Positions 26,514-35,235 of a stretch of DNA of 64,000 nucleotides are shown here, one piece after another. Below the pieces are notes generated by a model, which saw only the letters and a program-made list of their open reading frames with translations, did no database searches and was not told the origin of the DNA. The translations under genes and the position numbers were made by a program. Numbering within the stretch: position 1 is the stretch's first letter; each line of letters starts with the position of its first letter. This DNA is from SZUA-430 sp965227535 (lineage in GTDB: Bacteria > Pseudomonadota > Alphaproteobacteria > Micropepsales > Micropepsaceae): the NCBI GenBank assembly GCA_965227535.1, contig OZ245761.1, forward strand, positions 1,302,001 to 1,366,000. Reading direction: 5' to 3'.

Positions 26514-26981
26514 CTACGGATCTCTGAAGGCGCCTTTGACCCATGGGTGATCGAAAAGGCCCGGCATCGTTTTGCTTGCAAACACTCTTGCAGCACTGAT
26601 GAACTGATCTATCGCCTGGTCGAACACATCCGTTTGCGCCTGAATCACAGCATGGCTGTCCCCGACGATAGTGGTTGTTCGTTCGCCCCGCTCGAAACGC
26701 ATCATTGAGCGGTAGCCGTCCAACTCCGGCAATTCCAACACCGTGGGCCTTGGTTTTTCTCGTCGCCAACGCTGGAGATCGCAGATGATCCCAACGAGAC
26801 CACCATGACCGATCCTCGATCGCGTGTCATACGCCACCCAAAATATGGAGGCAGGAAACAGTTTGTAGTCGAAGTCGAGCGCGTCAAGCGACGACACGAG
26901 ATGTTTATTCGGGTTCGGTGCATGCCATCTGGCATCGAGCTCGAACACGATCGACGGTGTCGGAGATGATTGCCGTGCCAC
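26514..26981 (-). CDS. Hypothetical protein in a lower-GC patch
   Basis: 155 residues starting at GTG 26981, only two bases after the DUF1491 stop, with GAAGGAA upstream as ribosome binding site. No signal peptide or membrane segment; no family recognised. Features include VFELDARWHAPNPN near the N-terminus and a C-terminal helical region FDQAIDQFISAARVF. Codon choice and base composition look less GC-rich than in the neighbours, which may mean recent acquisition. The tight coupling to DUF1491 argues it is translated. Between 26332 and 26513, upstream of its end, nothing was recognised. Confidence 0.55.
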   Translation of the reverse strand: MARQSSPTPSIVFELDARWHAPNPNKHLVSSLDALDFDYKLFPASIFWVAYDTRSRIGHGGLVGIICDLQRWRREKPRPTVLELPELDGYRSMMRFERGERTTTIVGDSHAVIQAQTDVFDQAIDQFISAARVFASKTMPGLFDHPWVKGAFRDP

Positions 26982-26983
26982 GA

Positions 26984-27322
26984 CTATTCCTTCTCTTCCG
27001 TAAGAAAATCGCGGCCCGCGCGATCTTCGATCTCCACGATCCACAAATCGCTGTCCCGCGAACGCGCCCGCGCGACATAGGATTCGGCGTCAGCGTCAGC
27101 CACAAGATGAGGCCCCGTCGCCTTCACCCAGCGCCGCTGCCCATCGCCCCCATAACTCGACGACCACACGCGCGCGGTGCCGTCGAGCAGCGCGATCTTC
27201 ACCACCACCGCGCCTGAATCCGGTTCTCCTTTTCGCGCGACGAACGCGGCGGCGCCCGCGATCTCCGCGCGTCGGATCAGCGCCGAAACCCATATCCATG
27301 TTTTGAGCCTGGGCTCCGTCAT
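26984..27322 (-). CDS. DUF1491 family protein
   Basis: 112 residues. The pattern of this alphaproteobacterial family is clear: RLKTWIWVSALIRRAEIAGA at the N-terminus, then FVARKGEPDSGAVVVKIALL, RRWVKATG and DLWIVEIEDRAGRDFLTEE. Function is unknown for the whole family. Start at ATG 27322. It is followed by a small unknown gene two bases downstream. Within alphaproteobacteria these genes often lie near cell-division or peptidoglycan genes, which is not the case here. Confidence 0.88.
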   Translation of the reverse strand: MTEPRLKTWIWVSALIRRAEIAGAAAFVARKGEPDSGAVVVKIALLDGTARVWSSSYGGDGQRRWVKATGPHLVADADAESYVARARSRDSDLWIVEIEDRAGRDFLTEEKE

Positions 27323-27360
27323 TTCCTAACAATTCCTTACCCGGGGAAATAGAGTTGGCT

Positions 27361-27432
27361 GAGTCCAAATTGCCACTGGTTGCTGGACTCGTTCTGCGAT
27401 TCCTTACAGTCAGCGATTCGGGGCGAATCGCT
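27361..27432. promoter_or_regulatory. Two inverted repeats upstream of the BcsA-like gene
   Basis: GAGTCCA (27361-27367) with TGGACTC (27384-27390) spans 16 bases. AGCGATTCG (27412-27420) with CGAATCGCT (27424-27432) is a perfect 9-bp dyad with a GGG loop, ending 22 bases before the GTG start. The second could be an operator or a leader hairpin. The surrounding DNA is AT-richer and likely holds promoters for both divergent genes. Confidence 0.55.
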
Positions 27433-27454
27433 TGTATGTGAAGGGGCGGTGCGC

Positions 27455-29479
27455 GTGACGACTCCATCTGTGGCGGCGAAATCGAACGCGCGCAATACCT
27501 CGGATCGTCTCGTTTTTCAAAGTGTACCGCTCGCGCGCGCAGGCACGCTCGCCATCGGTGCGGCGCTCCTCGTCGTCCACCTGATGTGGCGAGCCGACGC
27601 GACGTTCACGAACCTCGACATCGTCGGCCTCACGCTATCGATCGCACTCTTCGCCGTCGAGGCGTTCATCGCCGTCGCACTCACCTTGACCGCCCTCGCC
27701 GAAATCGCACCCGCCGCGCTCAAGATCGAACCGGCCGCGATTCCTGAAATCGATATGCCGACGGTCGACATCTTCATCCTGATTTCCGACCCGAAGCAGG
27801 CCCCGAAAGCCACCTACTCGCTCGCTGCTGCCTCGCAACTCGACTATCCCCGCGATCATGTGCGCCTGCACCTCGTGGGCCTCGACCGCGCCACTGACGC
27901 CGAAGCGCTGCAAGCGCTCGCCGATCGCACCAACGCTTCCTGGCTCGCAGCCTCGCCGGAAGCGACCGCGGGCAGTGCCGTCAACGCAGCGCTCGCACGC
28001 ACCGCCGGCAGTCTGGTCTTGATCCTGAACGCTGGCGAAACGCCAACCCCCGATCTCTTCCGCCGCCTTGCCGCCGGTTTCCACAACGATCCGCGCCTCG
28101 CCTTCATCGACGTGCCGGCCTTCGCAATCGACGGCGATCCGGTGCTGACCGACATCGACGTCACGCAGCGCATGCCCAACGACCCGGGCCACTTCTTCAA
28201 ATCGTGCCTGAAGACGATCGGCGCCGCGTCCGGCAATCTGGGCCTCAGCCAACGCACCGTGTGGCGTCGAGCCGCGCTAACGGCATCGGGCTCGTGCTCG
28301 CGCTGGAACATGCGCCCCGACGCGCCCGCGCGCATTCGTTGTGCGGAGTCCGGCTGGCGCCGCGGCATCGTCACCCGCCCGATGGTCGCCATCATCGCGC
28401 CCGACACCGTGAAAGAATATCTGCGCCAACGCTTGACGACGCGCATCGGCACCATCGACGCCGCGCTTACGCGCGACCCGCTCCTGGCTCGCGGCCTGAC
28501 GATGCGTGAGCGCCTGTCCTGGATGCCGGCCCTCTTCGCAAGCCTCATGCCCTTCGCCTGGGCGCTCGCCTTCGCCCTCCCGCCGCTCGCCGTGCTGCTC
28601 CGCATCGATCTCTTCGGCGGCATCGGCATGATCGAAGGCGCAACCGTCACGCTCGCAGCAACCGTCACCGCCCTGGCGCTCGCCGGCACGCTCAACGCCG
28701 GCATGCGCGACAACCTGATCGCCGCATGGAGCGAAATGCTGGAGTCATTGGTCTCGGCGCCTTCACTCGCAAGCCTGATGAGCCGCCGCGAGAAGGCCGA
28801 ACGCGTACCCGATCCCGAACACGCGAACGGCCTCCTCGTCATCTTGTTCGCGATCGCGCTCGCAGGCACCACGGCAGGCGTCGCCGGCTGGTTCTTGCGC
28901 CCCGAGTATCAGCATATGCTGGCCCCTCTGCTCGGCCTCACGATCTTCAGCGCGTGCCTCTTCGCCTGCCTGCTCGGCGCCATTGCCGAACCGCGCCAGC
29001 GCAGACTGTCGCCCCGCATGAACCGCCGCGTCCAAGCCGAGCTCCTCCTCGGCGGCGAAACCTTCGCGGGCCGCCTCGCCGACATCTCCGTCCACGGCGC
29101 AAGATTTCTGGCCGAAGACGTCGTCGAAATGAACGCCCGCGCGCTCACCGGCCAACTCACATTGAAGACGCCGTCTGGAACAACGGTGCTGCCCGTCCAA
29201 CTCTCGCGCCAAACGACCTCGTCAGGCCGCAGCGCCTTCGGCCTCTCCTTCACCGGCCGCACCGTGGGTGAATTCGCCACCGTCGTCCGCCTTGCGCACC
29301 GCACAGGCGATGCCTACGCCGACATCTGCGACGCGCGCGCAAAGCCCGCCGGCGTCGCGCGCCTTTTCGCCGCCTCAAGTTGGCGCGGCGTCTGGGCCCT
29401 GCTGCGAAAACTTTCCCCGCCCACGCGCAGCGAAGCGCGCTGGATCCCGATCCGCAGACCTTCCCGAACGGGAACTTAG
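27455..29479 (+). CDS. Cellulose-synthase-like (BcsA-type) membrane protein with PilZ domain and degenerate GT2 motifs
   Basis: About 674 residues. Two N-terminal transmembrane helices (about 25-70) are followed by a GT2-like region with PTVDIFILISDPKQAPKATY and HLVGLDRATDAEALQAL. Further transmembrane segments come next (about 350-400, 460-510), then a C-terminal PilZ domain. The layout is that of BcsA. The catalytic signatures are not intact: the DxD position reads LNAGET, and no TED or QxxRW motif is found. The PilZ part keeps RRLSPRMNRR and Asp543-Ile-Ser-Val-His-Gly, the RxxxR and D/N-x-S-x-x-G c-di-GMP motifs. So it likely binds c-di-GMP but may not polymerise sugar. GTG 27455 start with AAGGGG upstream; 27449 is equally possible. 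Confidence 0.75.
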   Translation: MTTPSVAAKSNARNTSDRLVFQSVPLARAGTLAIGAALLVVHLMWRADATFTNLDIVGLTLSIALFAVEAFIAVALTLTALAEIAPAALKIEPAAIPEIDMPTVDIFILISDPKQAPKATYSLAAASQLDYPRDHVRLHLVGLDRATDAEALQALADRTNASWLAASPEATAGSAVNAALARTAGSLVLILNAGETPTPDLFRRLAAGFHNDPRLAFIDVPAFAIDGDPVLTDIDVTQRMPNDPGHFFKSCLKTIGAASGNLGLSQRTVWRRAALTASGSCSRWNMRPDAPARIRCAESGWRRGIVTRPMVAIIAPDTVKEYLRQRLTTRIGTIDAALTRDPLLARGLTMRERLSWMPALFASLMPFAWALAFALPPLAVLLRIDLFGGIGMIEGATVTLAATVTALALAGTLNAGMRDNLIAAWSEMLESLVSAPSLASLMSRREKAERVPDPEHANGLLVILFAIALAGTTAGVAGWFLRPEYQHMLAPLLGLTIFSACLFACLLGAIAEPRQRRLSPRMNRRVQAELLLGGETFAGRLADISVHGARFLAEDVVEMNARALTGQLTLKTPSGTTVLPVQLSRQTTSSGRSAFGLSFTGRTVGEFATVVRLAHRTGDAYADICDARAKPAGVARLFAASSWRGVWALLRKLSPPTRSEARWIPIRRPSRTGT

Positions 29480-29599
29480 TACCTTCGCGCACCAGAAGTC
29501 AGGAAAGAACGCCGGTATTAGCAGGCGGAACGCGACGCGCGCGGACCTCCTTGTTAATCGCCTTTGCCTAAGATCGAGCACTTCGTCAGGTCATCGCGA

Positions 29600-30985
29600 A
29601 TGCTCGAACTCCTCGCTCGTTGGTTGACGCCGCAAGACCCGTGCGAAGGTCGAATGCGGCTTGAACTCTTGCGCGCCATGGCCCTTCAGCTGCGGGGCGC
29701 GATCTTGAGCATGCCGGTCAGCGGCGGCACACTCGCCATCGTCGGGCTCATTTGGGCCGACTTCGGGATAATGCTGATCTGGTTTCTCGCTCTCTTGGCG
29801 TCGATCGCCCTCATATTCTTCACGAACGAACGCTTCATCAAAGCCAAGCCGAAACCCGAAGAGGCAGGGTGGTGGACACTCAGGATAGTCGCCGGCCTCA
29901 TGCCAAACTTCTTGCTGCTCCCGGCAATCGTGCCGCTGCTGTGGGTACAAGGCGACGTGCCGAACAACATCCTATTGACCGTTGTCATGCTGATCAGCCT
30001 GCCGATGTCCGCCGTGTTCTACGGCGCATGGCTTCCGATCGCCCTCGCCGGCATTCTTAAGTTTCTGCCGTTCCTGATGATCTATCCCGCGACGCAATTC
30101 GCAGGGCTGCCGTGGATCACGCCGGCCCTCTACCTCATATTCACCGGCGTCACCTGCGCGATCGCCGTCGGCGTTCAACGGGCCGCTCGAAGCATGGTGC
30201 TCCTGCAATTGCGCAACGAAGAACTGTTGAGCGAATTGGCTGCCGCACGCGAACGCGCCGAGCGCGCCAACGAAACCAAGAGCGTGTTCCTCGCCAGCAT
30301 GAGCCACGAGCTGCGCACGCCGCTAAACGGCATCATGGGCTTCTCCGAGCTCATCCAGCACGGCGCGCCGAAGTATCTCGACTATGCCGCCAACATTCAC
30401 GACGCCGGCAAGCACCTGTTGAGCCTCATCAACGACATCCTCGATCTCGCAAAGATCGAAGCCGGCAAGCGCGAATTCACCGACGACGAGCTCGACGTCC
30501 TCGAAATAGCAAAGGAAGCGTTTCGCTTCGTCGAGCGTCAGGCCGCGTCGGCTAACGTCTCACTGCGCCTCGACGTGACCGCTCGCGCGATCCTCATCGC
30601 CGACAGGCGTGCGACCTTGCAGATCCTCAGCAATCTTCTGTCAAACGCCGTGAAGTTCACCACGCCCGGCGGACAGGCAACCGTCTTCGCACGCGTGACG
30701 CACGAGAACTTCGTGCTCGGCGTCCAAGACACGGGCCAGGGCATGACACCTGACGAACTGCAAAAGGCGATCGAACCTTATGCGCAGACTTCGCTCGACA
30801 ACCTGACGGTAGAGGGCCGCGGCACAGGCTTGGGTCTGCCGATCGTGAAGGCCTTGATCGAAGCGCAACTGGGCCTCTTCCGCATCGAAAGCACGCCCAA
30901 CGTTGGTACGAAAGTCTGGGCGGAATTCGCGGCCAACCGCATCGCCGCGCCAAAAGGCGAACCCGCCCGCGCCTCAGCGGCTTGA
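29600..30985 (+). CDS. Membrane sensor histidine kinase, PleC/DivJ-like catalytic core
   Basis: 461 residues from ATG 29600. An N-terminal module of about six transmembrane helices (residues 20-205) has no extracellular domain. It is followed by HisKA with phospho-acceptor His236 in SMSHELRTPLNGIMGFSE and an HATPase with N-box NLLSNAVKF, G1 DTGQGM and G2 GRGTGLGLPIVKALI. All kinase motifs look intact. The closest type is the cell-cycle kinases PleC and DivJ by DHp sequence; no response regulator is adjacent. A TTG start at 29564 is possible. Its 3' end overlaps the convergent membrane protein gene by 12 bases. Confidence 0.88.
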   Translation: MLELLARWLTPQDPCEGRMRLELLRAMALQLRGAILSMPVSGGTLAIVGLIWADFGIMLIWFLALLASIALIFFTNERFIKAKPKPEEAGWWTLRIVAGLMPNFLLLPAIVPLLWVQGDVPNNILLTVVMLISLPMSAVFYGAWLPIALAGILKFLPFLMIYPATQFAGLPWITPALYLIFTGVTCAIAVGVQRAARSMVLLQLRNEELLSELAAARERAERANETKSVFLASMSHELRTPLNGIMGFSELIQHGAPKYLDYAANIHDAGKHLLSLINDILDLAKIEAGKREFTDDELDVLEIAKEAFRFVERQAASANVSLRLDVTARAILIADRRATLQILSNLLSNAVKFTTPGGQATVFARVTHENFVLGVQDTGQGMTPDELQKAIEPYAQTSLDNLTVEGRGTGLGLPIVKALIEAQLGLFRIESTPNVGTKVWAEFAANRIAAPKGEPARASAA

Positions 30986-32701
30986 GATCCGCGGCTGTCC
31001 GCCCGTGCGCAGTCGCCAACGCCGTTCGAACCAATCGTCAAGATGAAACACCTGCTCGATCTTTGCAGTTGTTTCCTCATCCGCGCCTTCGGTGAGGGCA
31101 AGAACGCACCACCGGCTGACGACGCCTTCGGTCGACGACGACGCCTGTTCCGGCAGCGCAAAGTGAAACGGCACGCCCGCGGCGCGCAGCTTGGTGTCGA
31201 TCAACACCGCATCATCGAGCCGTTTCGCGAACCGTCTAAGCATCAGCACGTCGCGCTCCACGCCGCCCGGCAATTCGACCGCATAGCCGATCTGCGCCCC
31301 ATCATACGCGCAGGTCAAATGCACCGCCTGCACGGCGCTGTAGGGATAGACTGCGCGCTCCATCGTCCAGAAATCGCCGGTCTCGATGCCATTGTCCGTG
31401 TACAGCGTATCGCGCGCCCGATCATGCGGCCACCACAGCACGACACCGGCTGCGATCAGCGCGTTCCAGACCAGCGCAATGACGGCCGTCGTAATCCCCC
31501 ACACCCGCATCAACTCTGCCGCATCGAACGCCTGGCCCGGCACTAGGCTGCGGTCGCGCACGCGCTTGACGATCTCGCGCTCCAACGCGCCGTCCGTGCG
31601 ATCGGCCCTCAGCATCAACGCGCCGCTCGCCTCCGCCACCCGCGGCCAGATGAGCTTCGCCAACGCATGCGGAACGATCGCCGCCGAAACAATCGCAACA
31701 AGCGCGACAACCGCCGCGTCCGGCCATTCAATGAGATAGAGCGACCACCCCTCGACCGGCGGGGCATAAACCGCAGCGATCAGACGTTCGGCTTCAACCA
31801 TTACCCAGATAGCCAACGCGCCTGCCGCCAGCACGAACCATCGCGACGCGCTCGACACGCGCTGCGCCAAACCGGCAAGATCGCGCGCCGCCACATGTTC
31901 GCGGATCTGCGCCACGCAAGCGGACGCGAAGGTCACTTCGTCTACGCCGAGATCGCGCTCAACCTCGCTCGCGCCTCGACGACGCCGGCGCTCGCTCACC
32001 ACGACGCCAAGGAAGACGAACACAACAACCAGAAGCTCGGCGACAACGAGAACCACGGGCCCAAGCGTCCGCCAAACGGCCTTGACCGCGACGCCAAGAT
32101 TGATCGGATGGTCGGCGATAAAGGCGCGGTCCAAAAGGACATAAGCGGCGAGTGCGGCTCCCAACAGAAACACGCCTGCGCACGTCGCAGCACCCAGCCG
32201 CACCGCATCCCAGACGTAGGCGCTGAGCACGAACGGTTCGCTCTTGCCGCTGTCGGCGGTGATGGCCGCGACCGTCGCGTCCAACCCGCGCGCCTTCGCG
32301 ATCCCGGCGAAGCGCAAGCTGAAAAGCGCCAGCAACCCGGGTATCGCTGGACCTACAATCCAGGCGGCAGGCAAACCCGCAAGCGTCGCGCGGACGGCAA
32401 ACGTAAGCATCAGCGCCGCGACGCAGAACCGCGCGATCGTACCGAACGCCGCGCCCGCAAGACCGCCTGCGACGCCTCGCGCGTCCGATAATCCGAACAC
32501 GCCGGCGTAAGCGAGAACCAACCCCGCATAGACGAGCACGCCGCCCGCCAGCACGTAACGATCCGCCTCAAGATAGAGGCCAAGATCGATGATGCCCGGC
32601 TCAATCAGATACACGCCCGCGACGAGCAACACAGCCCCGATGGCGGCATCGAGCGCCGCCACAGCACCAATCCATCGCAAGCCTTGCGGTGCTCCCGCCA
32701 A
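30974..32701 (-). CDS. Large multi-pass membrane protein, unknown function
   Basis: 575 residues. About eight transmembrane helices are predicted (in 10-30, 48-70, 82-105, 112-130, 170-195, 215-240, 285-305, 325-345, 415-435), then a soluble C-terminal part of about 130 residues with TMERAVYPYSAVQAVHLTC. A basic cytosolic stretch ERRRRRGASEVERD separates two membrane blocks. Starts at TTG 32701 with GGGGGAAA upstream; no ATG gives a better start. No family was recognised. It overlaps the upstream histidine kinase tail by 12 bases, convergent. A functional link to that kinase is not shown. Confidence 0.75.
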   Translation of the reverse strand: MAGAPQGLRWIGAVAALDAAIGAVLLVAGVYLIEPGIIDLGLYLEADRYVLAGGVLVYAGLVLAYAGVFGLSDARGVAGGLAGAAFGTIARFCVAALMLTFAVRATLAGLPAAWIVGPAIPGLLALFSLRFAGIAKARGLDATVAAITADSGKSEPFVLSAYVWDAVRLGAATCAGVFLLGAALAAYVLLDRAFIADHPINLGVAVKAVWRTLGPVVLVVAELLVVVFVFLGVVVSERRRRRGASEVERDLGVDEVTFASACVAQIREHVAARDLAGLAQRVSSASRWFVLAAGALAIWVMVEAERLIAAVYAPPVEGWSLYLIEWPDAAVVALVAIVSAAIVPHALAKLIWPRVAEASGALMLRADRTDGALEREIVKRVRDRSLVPGQAFDAAELMRVWGITTAVIALVWNALIAAGVVLWWPHDRARDTLYTDNGIETGDFWTMERAVYPYSAVQAVHLTCAYDGAQIGYAVELPGGVERDVLMLRRFAKRLDDAVLIDTKLRAAGVPFHFALPEQASSSTEGVVSRWCVLALTEGADEETTAKIEQVFHLDDWFERRWRLRTGGQPRISSR

Positions 32702-33118
32702 GGCGTTTCCCCCAAAGTCCCCGTCACAACCTTAGCGTGTTGCGCGTGCCTGTGGTGACACAGCGCCAAGGTTAAAGCTGCACCGCAGCCCCGCTGGCTA
32801 ATTGGGCGCCGATGGCCTAAGTTCGCTGCTCGCGTTGCGGCGTGGGGCGCGGACAAGCCCCGCACCAGACCCACCCCACAATTTGCGGACCCAAACTCCG
32901 GCGCTGGTAAGGCGCGCCGAACCGTCCAGCCGTGTTTTTCTAATCTTGCCGCGCGGCGCCCGGGCTTTACGGCCTTGAGGCGTTGGTGCCGGTGCCAGAG
33001 CGGCGCCGGTCCTTAACGCGCGCGCAGCGGCGATCGAGCGTCGGCGTCCGTGCGTTACTGCTGGATGACGCCTCGGTCGCCGTGCCCTGCCACAGCCTTT
33101 TTTTGGAGACGTCATTCA
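32702..33118. other. Intergenic region upstream of the desaturase operon
   Basis: 417 bases with no convincing gene. CCGGTGCC (near 32990) pairs with GGCGCCGG (near 33005) around a 5-base loop. A T7 tract at about 33097-33103 lies immediately before the GGAGA ribosome binding site of the next gene, so the leader is unusual. Promoters for both divergent genes must lie here. Confidence 0.4.
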
Positions 33119-33322
33119 ATGACAGACATCACCCTTCGTCCGCGCCGCTTCAAAGTCGGCGACACCGTCAACCTCAGAGCTGACGCTTATCACCGCGGCA
33201 CGCCGGCCGGCATCTTCAAGGTCGTTCGCCTCATGCCCGCCGAGGGTCAGGACTACCAGTACCGCGTGAAAGACACCCGCGACAGCAGCGAGCGCGCCGT
33301 CCGCGAAAGCGAGATGTCATGA
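33119..33322 (+). CDS. Small conserved-looking protein upstream of the desaturase
   Basis: 67 residues from ATG 33119 with GGAGA upstream. Sequence is a compact beta-rich domain: RRFKVGDTVNLRADAYHRG, AGIFKVVRLMPAEG and QYRVKDTRDSSERAVRESE. It has the look of a small SH3-like or KOW-like barrel, but no family can be named with confidence. Its stop overlaps the start of the desaturase gene (ATGA), so the two are translationally coupled. Confidence 0.75.
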   Translation: MTDITLRPRRFKVGDTVNLRADAYHRGTPAGIFKVVRLMPAEGQDYQYRVKDTRDSSERAVRESEMS

Positions 33323-34326
33323 GCACCACCGAAAACACATTGGCCGACCTGCGCCTCACCACCCGCGCCTTCCGAAGCCCGACGGTTGCGATGAGCATCG
33401 CGCAACTGGCCAGCGGTTTCGTACCGCTCTTTGCGATCTACGCCGCGATGTACGCAGGTCTCGTTCTCGGCGTGCACTATTGGGCCCTCGCAGGTCTGTC
33501 GCTTCTCGCCGGCTGCTTCATCGTACGCATCTTCATCTTCCAGCACGATTGTGGCCACGGCTCATTCTTCCGCTCGAGCACCGCGAACCGCTGGGTCGGC
33601 TTGGCCTGCAGTATCGTCACGCTGACGCCCTATGAAAATTGGCGCCGTCAGCATGCTGGCCACCACATGCACTGGAACGATCTCGACAACCGCCACAGCG
33701 GTAGCGACATCTACTCGACCTGCCTGACGCTCGCCGAGTACCAAGCCCTCCCCGCACGCAGCAAGCTCTTCTACCGCTTCGTCTGGAACCCGTTTGTGGC
33801 GCTGGTTCTCCTGCCACCGATTGTCTTCCTCGTTCTTTACCGCGTGCCCTTCGACACGCCCGCAGCCTGGAAGCGCGAACGCCGTTCCGTCCACATCACC
33901 AACGCCGGCCTTGCCATTGTCTTCGCCACACTGGTCTACTTCTTCGGCTGGCAGAACGTCCTCCTCGTCCACCTGCCGTCGTCGATCGTCGCCGCCGTAT
34001 TGGGCGTCTGGATGTTCTCGCTTCAACACCGCTTCGAGGGCGCCTTATGGGCACGTGACGGTGCGTGGAGCGCACAAGACGCCTCCATCGCCGGCAGCTC
34101 GCATCTCGTGCTGCCAAAGGTACTGCAGTGGTTCACCGGCAACATCGGCTTCCACCACATCCACCATCTCGATCCCGGCGTGCCGAACTACCGCCTCGAA
34201 GCGTGCCATCGGTCCGACCAGCGCTTTGCCGCCGCGCCGACGGTGACGCTCTGGCAGGGCCTGTCGGCCATGCGCTATTGTCTCTGGGACGAAGACAACG
34301 CCCGACTGATCCAAATCCCAAGATGA
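33319..34326 (+). CDS. Membrane fatty acid desaturase (acyl-lipid type)
   Basis: 335 residues, integral membrane di-iron desaturase with four or more transmembrane helices. The three histidine boxes are present: QHDCGHGSFF (His76-His80), RRQHAGHHMHWND (His112, His115, His116) and GFHHIHHLDP near residue 275. The box spacing fits the delta-12/omega-6-type acyl-lipid desaturases. It introduces double bonds in membrane lipid chains using electrons from ferredoxin or cytochrome; regiospecificity cannot be read. Coupled at both ends: ATG overlaps the stop of the small upstream gene, and its own TGA overlaps the ATG of the Cys-rich gene. Confidence 0.93.
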   Translation: MSTTENTLADLRLTTRAFRSPTVAMSIAQLASGFVPLFAIYAAMYAGLVLGVHYWALAGLSLLAGCFIVRIFIFQHDCGHGSFFRSSTANRWVGLACSIVTLTPYENWRRQHAGHHMHWNDLDNRHSGSDIYSTCLTLAEYQALPARSKLFYRFVWNPFVALVLLPPIVFLVLYRVPFDTPAAWKRERRSVHITNAGLAIVFATLVYFFGWQNVLLVHLPSSIVAAVLGVWMFSLQHRFEGALWARDGAWSAQDASIAGSSHLVLPKVLQWFTGNIGFHHIHHLDPGVPNYRLEACHRSDQRFAAAPTVTLWQGLSAMRYCLWDEDNARLIQIPR

Positions 34327-34697
34327 GCCACGCCTTGCGCGATCGCCTGATCGCGCTCTACGCCGAACTCGGCCAGTTGACTGAAATAGAATGCGCGGGC
34401 CACTGCGAGCGCCCGCGCACATGCTGCGATGCACGCTACTGCGCCATCGCCATCGACCACGCGCAAACCCATTGGCAGATCGAACTAGCCGAAACCTGGC
34501 ATCCGGCCTTGCCCCTGATGGGCGACGACGGCTGCACCGCCGCGCCGCATCTGCGCCCGATCTGCACCGCACACACTTGCGCCGTCTGCGCGCACGGCGA
34601 GAAGCCCGGCGATCCGGCATGGAACGCACGCTATCGCAAACTCATCGACGCGATCGCGGCAATCGAAATGGAGCTTGCATTAGATACGGTGACATAG
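34323..34697 (+). CDS. Cysteine-rich soluble protein co-translated with the desaturase
   Basis: 124 residues with ten cysteines. An N-terminal cluster ECAGHCERPRTCCDARYC resembles the CxxxC...CC...C spacing of small metal-chelating (YkgJ-like) proteins; a second group lies in DDGCTAAPHLRPICTAHTC followed by VCAH. A metal- or Fe-S-binding role is inferred from the spacing. It shares an ATGA overlap with the desaturase, a di-iron enzyme, so a role in metal supply or electron transfer to it is plausible but not shown. Not a ferredoxin of known type. Confidence 0.7.
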   Translation: MSHALRDRLIALYAELGQLTEIECAGHCERPRTCCDARYCAIAIDHAQTHWQIELAETWHPALPLMGDDGCTAAPHLRPICTAHTCAVCAHGEKPGDPAWNARYRKLIDAIAAIEMELALDTVT

Positions 34698-34982
34698 TGA
34701 GTTCCCGGACGCGAAAGAAAATTGCACACCAGCGCAACGATCAAACGCCAACAATCATTTCACCGGCCGCACTTGACTCTCCCCATAAGAGGGCCAAACT
34801 AAATCCATGACGATCGTGGTCTGAAGCGGTTGAAACCGAAGGCCGTTATCGCCGGAAGCAGGCTGGATGCCCTCGTGTCGCCGCCTGCGCCCTGAAAGCA
34901 GGGACGGCCCGGCAACGCGCTTCCACACCGATCGTCGAAGGCGCTCACGCGCCATTTGGTCGAAACAATTTTAGGAGGGAGC

Positions 34983-35042
34983 ATGACGCCACCTGGTAGT
35001 CCAACCGCCTCGGCCATATGCAGCGGAGGCACGGTCTCCTGA
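34983..35042 (+). CDS. Possible 19-residue leader peptide or small protein
   Basis: ATG at 34983 is preceded by AGGAGGG (34973-34979), the best ribosome binding site in the window, and the frame runs MTPPGSPTASAICSGGTVS then TGA. The perfect initiation signal is hard to explain by chance, but peptide content gives no clue to function and no downstream gene follows in frame. Confidence 0.35.
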   Translation: MTPPGSPTASAICSGGTVS

Positions 35043-35201
35043 ATCCGAGGGCCATTGCGCCCGCACGGCGCGCACGACATACGTGCGATCCGCGCAAACC
35101 CGGTCAGCCGATCGTAAGACGAAAATTTTGACATCAGCAACGAGGGTGAAACAAACCTCGTAACCCGTCCGGCTCCAGCTGGACAAATCGGAAGTGAAGA
35201 T

Positions 35202-35235
35202 GAGCCCCGAGGAGCGACGCGTCGCCCCGGGGCTC
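35202..35235 (+). terminator. Strong hairpin terminator
   Basis: GAGCCCCG (35202-35209) pairs with CGGGGCTC (35228-35235), and a second perfect dyad GCGACGCGTCGC (35214-35225) sits inside. TTTCC follows. It lies between a gene-less region and the convergent small membrane gene, so it would end a rightward transcript from that region. Confidence 0.75.

Noticed and set aside
34799..35140. 113-codon minus-strand frame starting MLMSKFSSYD
   Set aside because: No ribosome binding site. The short MSKF start resembles the RHH protein start by chance; the rest shows no similarity.
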